Shown here one piece after another: positions 1 through 8,033 of a stretch of 21,039 nt of DNA. The stretch spans positions 1-21,039 of the forward strand of contig JAYRGW010000051.1 of NCBI GenBank assembly GCA_041907665.1, given 5' to 3'. Numbering within the stretch: the first letter of the stretch is position 1; every line of letters starts with the position of its first letter. The translations under genes and the position numbers were made by a program. The notes below the pieces were generated by a model, which saw only the letters and a program-made list of their open reading frames with translations, had not been told where the DNA came from and made no database searches. This stretch comes from JAAYUD01 sp041907665. GTDB taxonomy: Bacteria > Bacteroidota > Bacteroidia > Bacteroidales > Bacteroidaceae.

Positions 1-58
1 GTCGTATGTTAGTTTTTCCGAAAACTTAAGGACGTCACCGAAAAAACTAACATACGAC
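1..58. repeat. Long inverted repeat (17-bp perfect arms)
   Basis: The left arm at 1-20 and the right arm at 39-58 are reverse complements. Seventeen base pairs are perfect, then there is one mismatch and two further pairs, leaving an 18-base loop at 21-38. The unit reads GTCGTATGTTAGTTTTTTCG (right arm, minus strand). There is no A/T-tract arrangement typical of a terminator and no gene within 380 bases, so it looks like an intergenic repeat element rather than the end of a transcript. It touches the window edge, so it may continue to the left. Confidence 0.85.
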
Positions 59-99
59 AACGGCGGCTGTGAGCTTGTTTTGCTTTGCAAAAAATCAAC

Positions 100-211
100 C
101 GTATGTCGCAGCGGTAACTAACGGATGCTGTTGAAGAAACTAACGTTAGTTGTTAGGATAACTTCTGTTAGTTACCGCAGTAACATACGCTAGTTTCGGC
201 TGCGACATACG
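100..211. repeat. Nested inverted repeats around a 14-bp palindrome
   Basis: Bases 111-122 (GCGGTAACTAAC) are the exact reverse complement of 168-179. Bases 100-112 (CGTATGTCGCAGC) are the exact reverse complement of 199-211. At the centre, 138-151 (AACTAACGTTAGTT) is a perfect palindrome. The left arms lie next to each other, while the right arms are separated by 19 bases, so a branched or alternative fold is possible. The words CGTATGT and GTTAGTT are the same ones used in the 1-58 repeat, so the blocks are related. A small additional hairpin, TTTTGC-ttt-GCAAAA, sits at about 79-93. Confidence 0.75.
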
Positions 212-258
212 TCTGTTTTTTACTGACCATGCGTTTGAAACAATCTCCAAAAAGTGAG

Positions 259-278
259 CGAAAAAACTAACCGACGAC
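259..278 (-). repeat. Third, diverged copy of the 20-base unit
   Basis: Read on the minus strand this is GTCGTCGGTTAGTTTTTTCG, which differs from the unit at 39-58 at only two of 20 positions. It has no opposite-facing partner close by. Between here and the terminator at 371 (279-370) I see no gene and no further structure. Confidence 0.65.
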
Positions 279-370
279 CATTCTGCTTATATCGCAGGCT
301 CGAAAATCTTATTGATGTAACCAATGCTTAAGCCCACTTATTTTTACAGGTGATCCCAAATAACAAAACA

Positions 371-403
371 AAGGCACTCCAAACCTTTAAATTGGAGTGC
401 CTT
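371..403 (-). terminator. Rho-independent terminator of the lipoprotein-glycosidase operon
   Basis: A 12-bp perfect stem (371-382 with 392-403, AAGGCACTCCAA) encloses a 9-base loop. On the minus strand it is followed by a T-rich run (TTTGTTTTGTTA). It lies about 40 bases past the stop codon of the family-3 glycosidase. Confidence 0.9.
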
Positions 404-442
404 CTATACTAGATATGCGAGGTAAACCTCAGCACCTATCTT

Positions 443-2782
443 TTATTCATCAATATTGGGAGTATTCCACACTTTTGTAGCGGTGCAATTAATCATAAGA
501 GCCTGACCACCACAAGTCATTCTAAATTCACCTTTTTCGAGGCGCCAATGATTGTCGAGTCCCACAAAAGCCAAATCGGATGCCTTAATTTTCATCGTCA
601 CGGTTTTTGTTTCACCCGGTTGCAACTCTACTTTTTCGAAATTACGCAGGCGCTGTTTATCTGGAGAGATAGACGCAACTAAATCGGAAGAGAACAATAG
701 TACAGGTTCCTTACCTACCCGATTACCATTATTGGTCACATCAATTGAAAACGTTAGTTCGTCAGCTGAAGTAAACGAAGACTTATCAACTTTAAAGTTA
801 CTAAACTTATAGGTATTATAACTTAAGCCGAAACCAAAAGGCCATTGTACATCTATAACAGCATCATAGTTATAATTGCCTCCCATTTGTCCCATACTCT
901 CACAAGGTTTAAAATCGTAAGTGCATAAAGAATTTGTATGATGAGGATAAGTGAACGGCAGTTTGGCAGAAAAATTAGCGTCACCAGCAAGAAGATTGGC
1001 AAGAGCATCGCCACCATAGTTACCCGGCAACAAGATATCGACAACAGCCTTTGATAACGGCTCGATATCTTCGATAATACGTGGACGCCCTTCGTTCAAA
1101 ATAAGCACAACGGGTTTACCGGTAGCGGCTAATGCCTTAACCAAATTGCGTTGATTTTCAGAAAGTCTTAAATCGGAAAGATTACCGGGAGTTTCAGCAT
1201 AAGAGTTCTCGCCTATACAAGCAACAATAACATCGACATTCTGAGCAGCTTTCACAGCACTATCAATATCAGGAGTATTCTCTTCAAAATATTGTCCCTT
1301 TTCATTATAGGTCACTCCTTGTTGCAATGTAATATTGTCTTTGCCAAACTTATTGCACATCGCTTCGTAGATAGTGTTGTACTGCTGAGCACATTGATCT
1401 ACCTTATCGCCCTGCCAAGAATAGGACCATCCGCCGTTGATGCAGCGCATTGTATTAGCATTAGGACCGGCAAGCAAAATCTTTGCATCTTTCTTGAGCG
1501 GCAAAATATTATCGTTGTTTTTCAACAATATTTCAGATTCTTCAGCAAAACGCAGAGCATCATCACTGAACTCTTTACTACCGAATTTCTTATATTTCTT
1601 GATATTCCAATCAGGCTTGTCGAATAAGTTCAAACGATATTTCAGGCGTAGAATACGACGAACGGCATCATCAATACGACTCATAGGTACTTGCCCTTCG
1701 TTAACCAGTTCTTTCAGATAATCGCAGAAACTAACTTCGTAAGGTACCATAGACATATCCACACCAGCATTGATAGCTATTTTTATCGCCTCTTTCTTAT
1801 CGGCAGCAATGTGATCACGCAAACAGAGGTTATTGATATCAGCCCAATCAGTGACAATCATACCGTCCCAATTAAGTCCTTCCTTCAACCAATCCGTAAG
1901 CAACGTTTTATTGGCATGAAACGGAATGCCCATATTAAGAGAAGAGTTAGGCATGAGTGACAACGCTCCCGCACGAGCAGCATTCATGAAAGGCATAAAA
2001 TACTTTTCGCGCAGATCGCGTTCCATAACCGACGAAGGCGTACGATCTTTACCCGAAACAGGAACGCCATAAGCCATATAATGCTTAAGACAGGTACCTA
2101 CATGATATTCGTCAATATGATTGGGATCATTTCCCTGAAATCCCAATACCGCTTGACGCCCCATTTCAGAGTTCACATAACAGTCTTCACCAAACGATTC
2201 CCACATACGGGGCCATTCTGCATTACGCCCCAAATCCATAACAGGAGCATACACCCAAGGTATACAACCTGCTTTAGACTCGTAAGCCGACACTTCGGAT
2301 ACACGATGAGGGATGCTACGATCAAACGATGCTGCCTGATTGATAGGTTGAGGAAATAACGTTCCACCCAAAGTATAAGTTGTACCATGAATCTGGTCTA
2401 CTCCATATATACAAGGTATGCCCATCGTTGCAAGCGACTTTTTCTGAATCTGTCGAATAGCTTCTGACCATTTTTCTTTGGTTTGAGCAAGACTTAGAGG
2501 AACATTGAGCAATGATCCTACTTTATACTTACCAATTATCGTATCGAGCTTTGCAGTACTTAGTTTGAAATCATTAGGGCTAGAAAAATCTGTAACGACA
2601 TCAATTGTAATTTCACACATCTGCCCTATTTTCTCGTCAAGCGACATCTTTGCCAGAGTCTGTTCTACTTTTTGCTCGACGACAGGATCTACAGGAATAC
2701 ACGGCTTCACTTTGTTTTGGGCAGAGACCGCACCTGCCACCACAGTAGTCATAGCCATAGCATACAAAATTTTTTTCATCAT
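443..2782 (-). CDS. Secreted family-3 glycoside hydrolase (beta-glucosidase / exo-glucanase type)
   Basis: The 779-residue protein starts with a Sec signal peptide (about residues 1-21, ending VSAQ). Next is a GH3 TIM-barrel domain to about residue 385, which carries the KHY motif (233-235) and the nucleophile Asp312 in VTDWAD. An alpha/beta sandwich domain follows (about 410-620), in which Glu530 (YAETPGN) sits where the acid/base of plant exo-beta-glucanases lies. A fibronectin-III-like C-terminal domain ends the protein. The length and domain order match full GH3 beta-glucosidases. The likely reaction is removal of terminal beta-linked glucose from oligosaccharides in the periplasm; the exact sugar cannot be read from sequence. 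The gene follows the DUF1566-like lipoprotein gene by 53 bases with no promoter or terminator between, so it is probably co-transcribed. No SusC/SusD pair is next to it. The start could be either of the two leading methionines. Confidence 0.93.
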   Translation of the reverse strand: MMKKILYAMAMTTVVAGAVSAQNKVKPCIPVDPVVEQKVEQTLAKMSLDEKIGQMCEITIDVVTDFSSPNDFKLSTAKLDTIIGKYKVGSLLNVPLSLAQTKEKWSEAIRQIQKKSLATMGIPCIYGVDQIHGTTYTLGGTLFPQPINQAASFDRSIPHRVSEVSAYESKAGCIPWVYAPVMDLGRNAEWPRMWESFGEDCYVNSEMGRQAVLGFQGNDPNHIDEYHVGTCLKHYMAYGVPVSGKDRTPSSVMERDLREKYFMPFMNAARAGALSLMPNSSLNMGIPFHANKTLLTDWLKEGLNWDGMIVTDWADINNLCLRDHIAADKKEAIKIAINAGVDMSMVPYEVSFCDYLKELVNEGQVPMSRIDDAVRRILRLKYRLNLFDKPDWNIKKYKKFGSKEFSDDALRFAEESEILLKNNDNILPLKKDAKILLAGPNANTMRCINGGWSYSWQGDKVDQCAQQYNTIYEAMCNKFGKDNITLQQGVTYNEKGQYFEENTPDIDSAVKAAQNVDVIVACIGENSYAETPGNLSDLRLSENQRNLVKALAATGKPVVLILNEGRPRIIEDIEPLSKAVVDILLPGNYGGDALANLLAGDANFSAKLPFTYPHHTNSLCTYDFKPCESMGQMGGNYNYDAVIDVQWPFGFGLSYNTYKFSNFKVDKSSFTSADELTFSIDVTNNGNRVGKEPVLLFSSDLVASISPDKQRLRNFEKVELQPGETKTVTMKIKASDLAFVGLDNHWRLEKGEFRMTCGGQALMINCTATKVWNTPNIDE

Positions 2783-2835
2783 GTTATTAGTTTATTGTGT
2801 ATAAAAATATAGTTCCGTTGAAGTCTTCTTTTATT

Positions 2836-3585
2836 TTATATAGCGGCAACGCAACGCACCTTGTTGCGAGTATCTTTAGAATCACCAGAGCAAACCCCGG
2901 TAGCAAAGTCAACATACCAAGCGAGGTTCTTATCTACCTGAGTAGATGTCCAATAGAAATGGTTCTTCAAGCCAACCATAGACAAGTTTCCCAAAGCCAT
3001 ATTAGCATCAAAAGAACCGTCCTTTTTAAACTGAACTTTTCCTAAATTGACTATAATTTCGGCCCATTGTCCTACAGCCGGAATATACCAACCGCTAGTT
3101 TTGCCAGCAGGAAGCTCAATCATAAACTTAGCAGCAGCCTTAAAAGCTTTGTAAGAGGCTACACTTGAAGCGTGAGAACATTCATAGCCGTTTACGACTC
3201 CACTAGCAGCCTTCCAATTCTTCCAAGAATATTTGCCAAAGGGATCTCCAAGTTCTTTGCCTAAGGCCCCCCATTCGCATTCTTCGCCAGCACCAGCATT
3301 GGCAAGCGCCACAATCTGACCATGACTCCAGCCTTGTTTCTTCTGAGCAGGCGTTGTTTTAAGAGAAAAAACAATACCAACGCAAGTCTTAGAAGAATCT
3401 TGTTTAGTAGAAAAAGTACCATCACTGTAGTAATAATCACCTATCTTGAGCTGAGACAAATCTGTTTTCGTAGCGCCCCCCTGTGCTTCCGCATTAGATT
3501 TTTTTCCATTACAAGCTCCAAGGAGCAACATTGAGACTGCCGCAAAAATTAAGGCAACACCTCCAAAATAATTTTTTGTGTGCAT
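2836..3585 (-). CDS. DUF1566-like lipoprotein
   Basis: The 249-residue protein has a lipoprotein signal peptide with lipobox LLGAC, so Cys25 would be lipidated. The residues after the cysteine (NGKKSNAEAQ) are basic or neutral. The Bacteroidetes surface-export signal is acidic there, so a periplasm-facing anchor is more likely. The mature part resembles DUF1566/Lcl-C-type domains: GWSHGQIVALANAG (86-99), the aromatic GWYIPAVGQWAEI (165-177), FYWTSTQ (210-216), and the ending VRCVAAI. The C-terminal pattern (WTST, then aromatic residues, then R-C-V) is typical of that fold. Its molecular function is unknown. It is the first gene of an operon with the secreted GH3 enzyme, which suggests a role at the cell envelope, possibly carbohydrate-related (inference). 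A strong promoter lies about 90 bases upstream. Confidence 0.82.
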   Translation of the reverse strand: MHTKNYFGGVALIFAAVSMLLLGACNGKKSNAEAQGGATKTDLSQLKIGDYYYSDGTFSTKQDSSKTCVGIVFSLKTTPAQKKQGWSHGQIVALANAGAGEECEWGALGKELGDPFGKYSWKNWKAASGVVNGYECSHASSVASYKAFKAAAKFMIELPAGKTSGWYIPAVGQWAEIIVNLGKVQFKKDGSFDANMALGNLSMVGLKNHFYWTSTQVDKNLAWYVDFATGVCSGDSKDTRNKVRCVAAI

Positions 3586-3672
3586 TTTCTGTTATTATTT
3601 TAAGTTGATAAATGTACGTTTGTTACAACAATAACATTGAAGCAAAACGTATGTTCTGCTCAAAATATAATG

Positions 3673-3703
3673 CAAAAATAAAGAAAAATACTTTCGATGC
3701 AAA
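3673..3703 (-). promoter_or_regulatory. Bacteroidetes-type promoter for the lipoprotein-GH3 operon
   Basis: On the minus strand there is a -33 TTTG (3700-3703), a 19-base spacer, and a -7 TATTTTTG (3673-3680) that matches TAnnTTTG exactly. Transcription would begin near 3667, leaving a leader of about 80 bases. Confidence 0.75.
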
Positions 3704-3814
3704 CTCTTGAGATAAAATAATACAAAAGGAAAGTTAATTCAACATTTCAAAGCCTACAGAGATTTAGACAAGACATATAAAGAGGATGCTTAACACAAGA
3801 TCATAAAAATATTT

Positions 3815-4747
3815 TTAGCATCTTTTTTTGGCCCAATCCAATAGTCTTGCCGTATCATGAAAGCGAAATTGTCCTCTACTAGAATGCATCACGACAACAA
3901 TGAGTCGTTTGCCATTCTTCTCATACGAAGTGGCCAAACAGCCTAAGGCTATATCTGTATAACCGGTTTTGACGCCATTGACTCCATCGTATAAATCGAG
4001 CAATTTATTCTCATTGCGGCAATGGATGTTTTTACCCGCATGGAACTGCCATCTTACCCTTTTCTCCTTCGTCTTTACAAATTCTCTAAATTTGGCATTA
4101 CGCATACAGTAGTTAGCTAGCAAAGCCATATCACGAGCCGTAGAATAATGATTGGGAGCATGCATCCCGTTAGGAGTCACAAAATGAGTATGATTCATGC
4201 CCAACATTTTTGCCTTTCTATTCATCTTATTGATAAAGCTATCGCCATGCGTCGATAAATATTCAGAGAGTGCGACAGCTGCTCCATTGTTGGACGATAG
4301 CATAAGCATATAAAGCAAATTGGACATCACAAGACGGTCACCTTTGGATAAATAAGTATCCGATGCATCACTTGCTTGTTGACTAACGGGGACCACCGAG
4401 TCGAGACGTCCACTTTCAATTGCAAGAATACAGGTCATCATTTTAGTCATACTGGCAGGATATTCTTTTCGATCGGCATTCTTCTCAAAAAGAGTTTTCC
4501 CATGAATAGGATCGACTACAATAGCTGCATCGGCCGAGATAGCGTCTGCCATGCGCTTATCCGAAGAGATCTCGGGCCGGGTTTGCGCAGTCCACTGCTC
4601 CAGAGAAGTGGAAGGGGCAGCCTTTTCTATATTCGTCTTCGAATGTTTCGGGAATAAAAAACAATCATGACCTATTTGAGTAACAGCGTATATAAAAAGT
4701 ACTATGAGTAGTACACTTATAATAATTCTTCGATTCTTCGTTTTCAT
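3815..4747 (-). CDS. D-alanyl-D-alanine carboxypeptidase (S11 family, PBP5-like)
   Basis: The 310-residue protein has a single N-terminal membrane segment (about residues 8-25), so the catalytic domain faces the periplasm. All three active-site motifs are present: Ser99-Met-Thr-Lys102 (in PASMTK), Ser151-Ser-Asn153, and Lys260-Thr-Gly262. The family removes the terminal D-alanine from peptidoglycan stem peptides and so limits cross-linking. The protein ends soon after the catalytic domain and lacks the C-terminal beta-rich domain and amphipathic anchor helix of E. coli PBP5. Anchoring is therefore by the N-terminus. The start at 4747 is chosen because it begins just before the membrane segment; the next methionine (66) would lose it. 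The gene is transcribed alone: a terminator separates it from the upstream pair, and a candidate promoter lies at 4788-4821. Confidence 0.93.
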   Translation of the reverse strand: MKTKNRRIIISVLLIVLFIYAVTQIGHDCFLFPKHSKTNIEKAAPSTSLEQWTAQTRPEISSDKRMADAISADAAIVVDPIHGKTLFEKNADRKEYPASMTKMMTCILAIESGRLDSVVPVSQQASDASDTYLSKGDRLVMSNLLYMLMLSSNNGAAVALSEYLSTHGDSFINKMNRKAKMLGMNHTHFVTPNGMHAPNHYSTARDMALLANYCMRNAKFREFVKTKEKRVRWQFHAGKNIHCRNENKLLDLYDGVNGVKTGYTDIALGCLATSYEKNGKRLIVVVMHSSRGQFRFHDTARLLDWAKKRC

Positions 4748-4787
4748 GCCGCAAAAATATATAATTTATTTGGAAACTGATAGTCAC

Positions 4788-4820
4788 CAAAGCTAACTTT
4801 TAAATAAAAAGAGTGTCCAA
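4788..4820 (-). promoter_or_regulatory. Candidate promoter of the D,D-carboxypeptidase gene
   Basis: The -7 is TAGCTTTG (4788-4795), an exact TAnnTTTG match. A TTG at 4818-4820 would be the -33 with a slightly long 22-base spacer. The -33 lies inside the terminator hairpin of the upstream operon. A second -7-like box, TATTTTTG at 4752-4759, lies almost on the start codon and lacks a -33. Confidence 0.45.
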
Positions 4821-4848
4821 GACAACCTTAAACATTGCCTTGGACGCT
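4812..4848 (-). terminator. Rho-independent terminator after the YceI-dioxygenase pair
   Basis: Bases 4812-4825 pair with 4835-4848 over 14 positions, with one G-U wobble and one mismatch, around a 9-base loop. The minus strand continues with CTTTTTATTTA. It lies 27 bases after the dioxygenase stop codon. Confidence 0.85.
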
Positions 4849-4874
4849 ATTACTATTTAATTTACAGCACCTTT

Positions 4875-5669
4875 CTACGAAAACATAAAAGAAGTCATAT
4901 CCAACGAGCCCCCCACAATCGAATCGTTGAAAATAGTCAACCGATCGCTTGATTCTTGAAAAGCCAAAGCATAAAGCAATGGAATATAATGCTCGGGAGT
5001 AGGTATGGCAAGATGGTATTCACGATTTCGACCCATATCATCTATCAGAGACTGATGATCGCCAGCCACGATCTTGCCAATCATTTCGTCATGCACCTTA
5101 GTAGCCCAATCATATCCATAATGAGAAGTGTTGATATGTTGCCAATCAATAGCACGAAGGTTATGTATAATATTACCACTAGCTACGATCATTACATCTT
5201 CTTTACGCAAGAAAGACAATTCTTTGGCAAGAGCATAATGAAAAGAGGCCGGTTTAACATAGTCCAGACTCAACTCTACTACAGGGACATCAGCCAGAGG
5301 AAAGAGGTATTTTAGAACAGACCAGCATCCATGGTCGAACCCCCAGTCATAATCTTCAACGACTTGTACCGAACGGACAAGATGTCGAATTTCTTCTGCC
5401 AGCATGGGATCTCCAGGAGCTGGATATTGTTGTTTGTACAGTTCACATGGAAATCCACCGAAGTCGTGGATAGTACGAGGGTGTGCCATAGAAGTAACAA
5501 AAGTTCCACGCGTTTCCCAATGAGCCGAAACACAAACGATAGCTCTGGGTTTGGGAAGTTCCTTAGCAATAGCCTCAAGACCTTTAGTAAAGATACTCTC
5601 CTCTATGGCAATCATAGGGCTGCCATGCCCTATGAATAATACCGGTATGCTATGGTTAATGCTATTCAT
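4875..5669 (-). CDS. LigB/DODA-type extradiol dioxygenase family protein (YgiD-like)
   Basis: The 264-residue protein belongs to the class III extradiol ring-cleavage family; the nearest well-known relatives are E. coli YgiD and plant DOPA 4,5-dioxygenase. Metal-ligand candidates are His15 (IGHGSPM), His50 (VSAHWET) and His227 (PTPEHYIPLL). His169 in SGNIIHNLR is the likely acid/base. The 35-residue spacing of the first two matches YgiD. The natural substrate in gut bacteria is not known, and the fold alone does not prove dioxygenase activity. The gene begins 12 bases after the yceI-like stop codon, so the two are almost certainly one transcript, closed by the terminator at 4812-4848. An AraC-type regulator lies just upstream on the same strand. 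Confidence 0.9.
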   Translation of the reverse strand: MNSINHSIPVLFIGHGSPMIAIEESIFTKGLEAIAKELPKPRAIVCVSAHWETRGTFVTSMAHPRTIHDFGGFPCELYKQQYPAPGDPMLAEEIRHLVRSVQVVEDYDWGFDHGCWSVLKYLFPLADVPVVELSLDYVKPASFHYALAKELSFLRKEDVMIVASGNIIHNLRAIDWQHINTSHYGYDWATKVHDEMIGKIVAGDHQSLIDDMGRNREYHLAIPTPEHYIPLLYALAFQESSDRLTIFNDSIVGGSLDMTSFMFS

Positions 5670-5681
5670 GACGCTTTACTG

Positions 5682-6260
5682 TTACTTATCGGGACTAAAC
5701 TCCACGTTGGCAATAATATTTATATCATCACTAATCATTGCGTTGGGAAATTTCGGCCCTAAATTGTAATCCGTACGTTTTACAACTCCAGTGACTTGAA
5801 ACCCTGCCGTCTCCTTGTTATTCATTGGATTGGTGAGCATACCAAAGAACACTACATTCAGCTTAACGTTCTTGGTTATACCATGAAATGTAAGTTTTCC
5901 ATACATAACACCTTTCTTTGGCCCTACTTTTTTTACAGAAGTACTCACGAACGTAAGAGTTGGATACTTTTCTGCGTCAAAGAAATCGGCAGAACGCAAA
6001 TGATTATCACGAGCTTCCACATCAGTATCTATACTAGACACTTTGGCTGTAAGTACAATTTTTGCGTCACTATAATCGGCCTTCGTGGTAGTAACAACGG
6101 CTTTAAAATCGGCAAAACGCCCATTTATCTGAGAAATCATCAAATGCTTCACTACAAATCCGAGACGAGAATGTTGTGGATCATTAGTCCATACTTTGGT
6201 TTGCGCATTTACAAGCAACGACAACATTGTCAAAGCTAAAAACAAAACTTTCTTTTTCAT
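5682..6260 (-). CDS. yceI: YceI-like secreted protein
   Basis: The 192-residue protein has a signal peptide (about residues 1-19, ending VNAQ) followed by one YceI domain. Family signatures are visible: a start with D-x-x-HS and GFVVKHLMIS (34-43), RDNHLRSADFFDAEKYP (84-100), the GKLTFHGITK strand (121-130) and KRTDYNLGPKFP (161-172). YceI proteins are periplasmic lipocalin-like beta-barrels that bind long-chain isoprenoid-type lipids, and some are stress- or pH-induced. Here it leads a two-gene operon with an extradiol-dioxygenase-family protein, which suggests a shared hydrophobic or aromatic ligand (inference). No consensus promoter is visible in the 91 bases upstream. That would fit control by an activator such as the neighbouring AraC-type protein, but this is not shown. 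Confidence 0.93.
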   Translation of the reverse strand: MKKKVLFLALTMLSLLVNAQTKVWTNDPQHSRLGFVVKHLMISQINGRFADFKAVVTTTKADYSDAKIVLTAKVSSIDTDVEARDNHLRSADFFDAEKYPTLTFVSTSVKKVGPKKGVMYGKLTFHGITKNVKLNVVFFGMLTNPMNNKETAGFQVTGVVKRTDYNLGPKFPNAMISDDINIIANVEFSPDK

Positions 6261-6351
6261 TTTTCCTATTGTTTTAATTGTTATTAATCATGTTGCAAAG
6301 TTCAGGAAAAAGAGAAAGCAAAGGATAACAGTTTTAAGAAGAATAGTTGTG

Positions 6352-7212
6352 TTATTCGGAAATTAGTGAAGTCATCTCCTTCCGAAAATCAGAAGGGGAC
6401 ATTCCAGACCTTTTTTTAAAGACGTGAGTAAAATAAGTTTTCTCATTGAATCCCAATTCAAAACCTATTTCTGCAATTGTTTTATCTGTTGTCACAAGCA
6501 TATTTTTAGCCTCAACCAGCTTACGCGTCTCTATAATTTCCGAAACGCTTTGATGAAGGACACGTTGACATATCAAATTCAGATTGCGAGCTGTCATAAA
6601 CAACTTATCAGCGTAAAAATTGACTCCTTGTGGCTCTCGATAATGTTCCTCGAGAATGCGCAAGAAATTCTTAAATGTAGCATTTCGGACAATAGTATTA
6701 TTATCATTGTCCAATTCCTGTTTTCCACGTTCAGATTCGATAATAGAGATCAATGTATTTAAGAGCTGACGAACAACAGAATAGTCTACCGTAGACTGGC
6801 CGCATTCCTTACTGATAAGATCACAAAGTATATCGAACCGCACAAAGCAACTATTGAAAGGCACACACATATTTGCTTTGTCATGAAATTCGGTATACAG
6901 CCTAAAAATAGTATCGGTAATAAAATCACTTTTAAACCGAATGACCCATATATCACATTCTCCTTCTTTCGCCAAAGGTTTCAAACGGTGCATCTTGCCC
7001 GCAGTAATAAAGCTCACGAAAGGGGCATCGACTATTTCAGAGCGAAAATCAATAAAATGCTCTATCCTGCCGTGTATACCTATTAAGAGTTCCTCATAAT
7101 CATGAACATGCGCTTCGTTTTTAGAATGAAGCACTTCTATAGAATCTTGAATTCCAAATTTGTATATCGAAAAAATATCTTCCATACGAGTAAATGGCAT
7201 CATAACGACCAA
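6352..7212 (-). CDS. AraC-family transcriptional regulator
   Basis: The 286-residue protein has an N-terminal cupin-like sensor half and a C-terminal AraC/XylS DNA-binding half. The sensor holds HVHDYEELLIGIHG (35-48) and a second segment, SFITAGKMHRLKP (67-79). The DNA-binding half has the first helix-turn-helix at about 196-216 (FYADKLFMTARNLN) and the second at about 245-265 (TIAEIGFELGFNEKTYFTHV), followed by the conserved KKRSGMSPSDFRK. It probably binds a small ligand and activates nearby genes. The yceI-dioxygenase pair 91 bases downstream on the same strand is the natural candidate target (inference). yaaA lies 62 bases upstream on the same strand with no terminator between, so read-through is possible. 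The start is uncertain: methionines 1, 4, 5 and 10 are all possible, and 10 sits nearest the conserved region. Confidence 0.92.
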   Translation of the reverse strand: MVVMMPFTRMEDIFSIYKFGIQDSIEVLHSKNEAHVHDYEELLIGIHGRIEHFIDFRSEIVDAPFVSFITAGKMHRLKPLAKEGECDIWVIRFKSDFITDTIFRLYTEFHDKANMCVPFNSCFVRFDILCDLISKECGQSTVDYSVVRQLLNTLISIIESERGKQELDNDNNTIVRNATFKNFLRILEEHYREPQGVNFYADKLFMTARNLNLICQRVLHQSVSEIIETRKLVEAKNMLVTTDKTIAEIGFELGFNEKTYFTHVFKKRSGMSPSDFRKEMTSLISE

Positions 7213-7274
7213 CCTTTAGAGCAAAGAATAACAATAAAAATAAACGTATAACGAATTAATTAAAAATATCGTAG

Positions 7275-8033
7275 TTACATGAAACAGAAATTGTAATTTC
7301 CACTTTCACCATCCCACCGAAACCCTTCATATTCAAACTCTTTTAAATCTTCTGGAGAAGTCAATCGATTTTTTAAGATATAACGAGCCATCGCACCACG
7401 ACACATTTTTGTGTATATCACAATAGTTTTAGGCTTGCCATCTTTTACGGTATAAAACTGTGGAGTAATGACTTGTACCTTACTCAGCACCCGTTTCCAA
7501 TCAAATAGATCTTTCATCTCCCCACTCGCTAAGTTTACCAAGACACCCCCATTCGAGGTTATATGGCGAATAAAATACTCCGTCAACAAAGGCTTCCAAT
7601 AGTCGAACATATTTTTACCTGCATGAGCAGGCAAAATCACACTTCCCTCCATTCGATATTTCCTTATTAAGTCCAATGGACGAAGCAACCCGTATAAAAA
7701 AGAAGCGATGAAAAGATGTGAGTTAAAAAATTGCAATTCATCATCTTGAAAGCTTTCGGGTGCAAGTTTCTTGAATACCATTCCGTCGTAAGAGAAAGCT
7801 GCCGGTATACGCTCTTTAGTATCATCAAAAAAGTGTTGGAACCTCATCCAATTTTCTCTTGCGATGTCTGCATTAACCCTCAACAAGTCTACCAGCGTCT
7901 CTGGTGAATACGAGGCCATCTGTACCGCATTTTCATTAGCTTGGAGTTGAAAATGCGGTTCTGTTGCAAAAGGCAACGAACGCAAACAAGTGCCAGTCAT
8001 GATTTTGGCACAACCAATTAATATAATCATCAC
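7275..8033 (-). CDS. yaaA: YaaA family peroxide stress protein (UPF0246)
   Basis: The 252-residue protein is a full-length member of the YaaA/DUF328 family. Signatures are MIILIGCAK near the start, SYDGMVFKKL (81-90), LYGLLRPLDLIRKYRMEG (113-130), LVNLASGE (165-172), CRGAMARYILKNR (211-223) and EYEGFRWDGE (234-243). In E. coli YaaA is a cytoplasmic DNA-binding protein of the OxyR response that lowers free intracellular iron during peroxide stress. Here the gene is followed 62 bases later by the AraC-type regulator. A perfect -7 box (TAACTTTG, 8068-8075) lies upstream without a clear -33. Either of the first two methionines may be the start; the second matches the usual family start. Confidence 0.92.
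   Translation of the reverse strand: MMIILIGCAKIMTGTCLRSLPFATEPHFQLQANENAVQMASYSPETLVDLLRVNADIARENWMRFQHFFDDTKERIPAAFSYDGMVFKKLAPESFQDDELQFFNSHLFIASFLYGLLRPLDLIRKYRMEGSVILPAHAGKNMFDYWKPLLTEYFIRHITSNGGVLVNLASGEMKDLFDWKRVLSKVQVITPQFYTVKDGKPKTIVIYTKMCRGAMARYILKNRLTSPEDLKEFEYEGFRWDGESGNYNFCFM

Noticed and set aside
1..58. Invertible promoter flanked by inverted repeats
   Set aside because: Only 18 bases separate the arms, too little for a promoter, and no recombinase gene is in the window.
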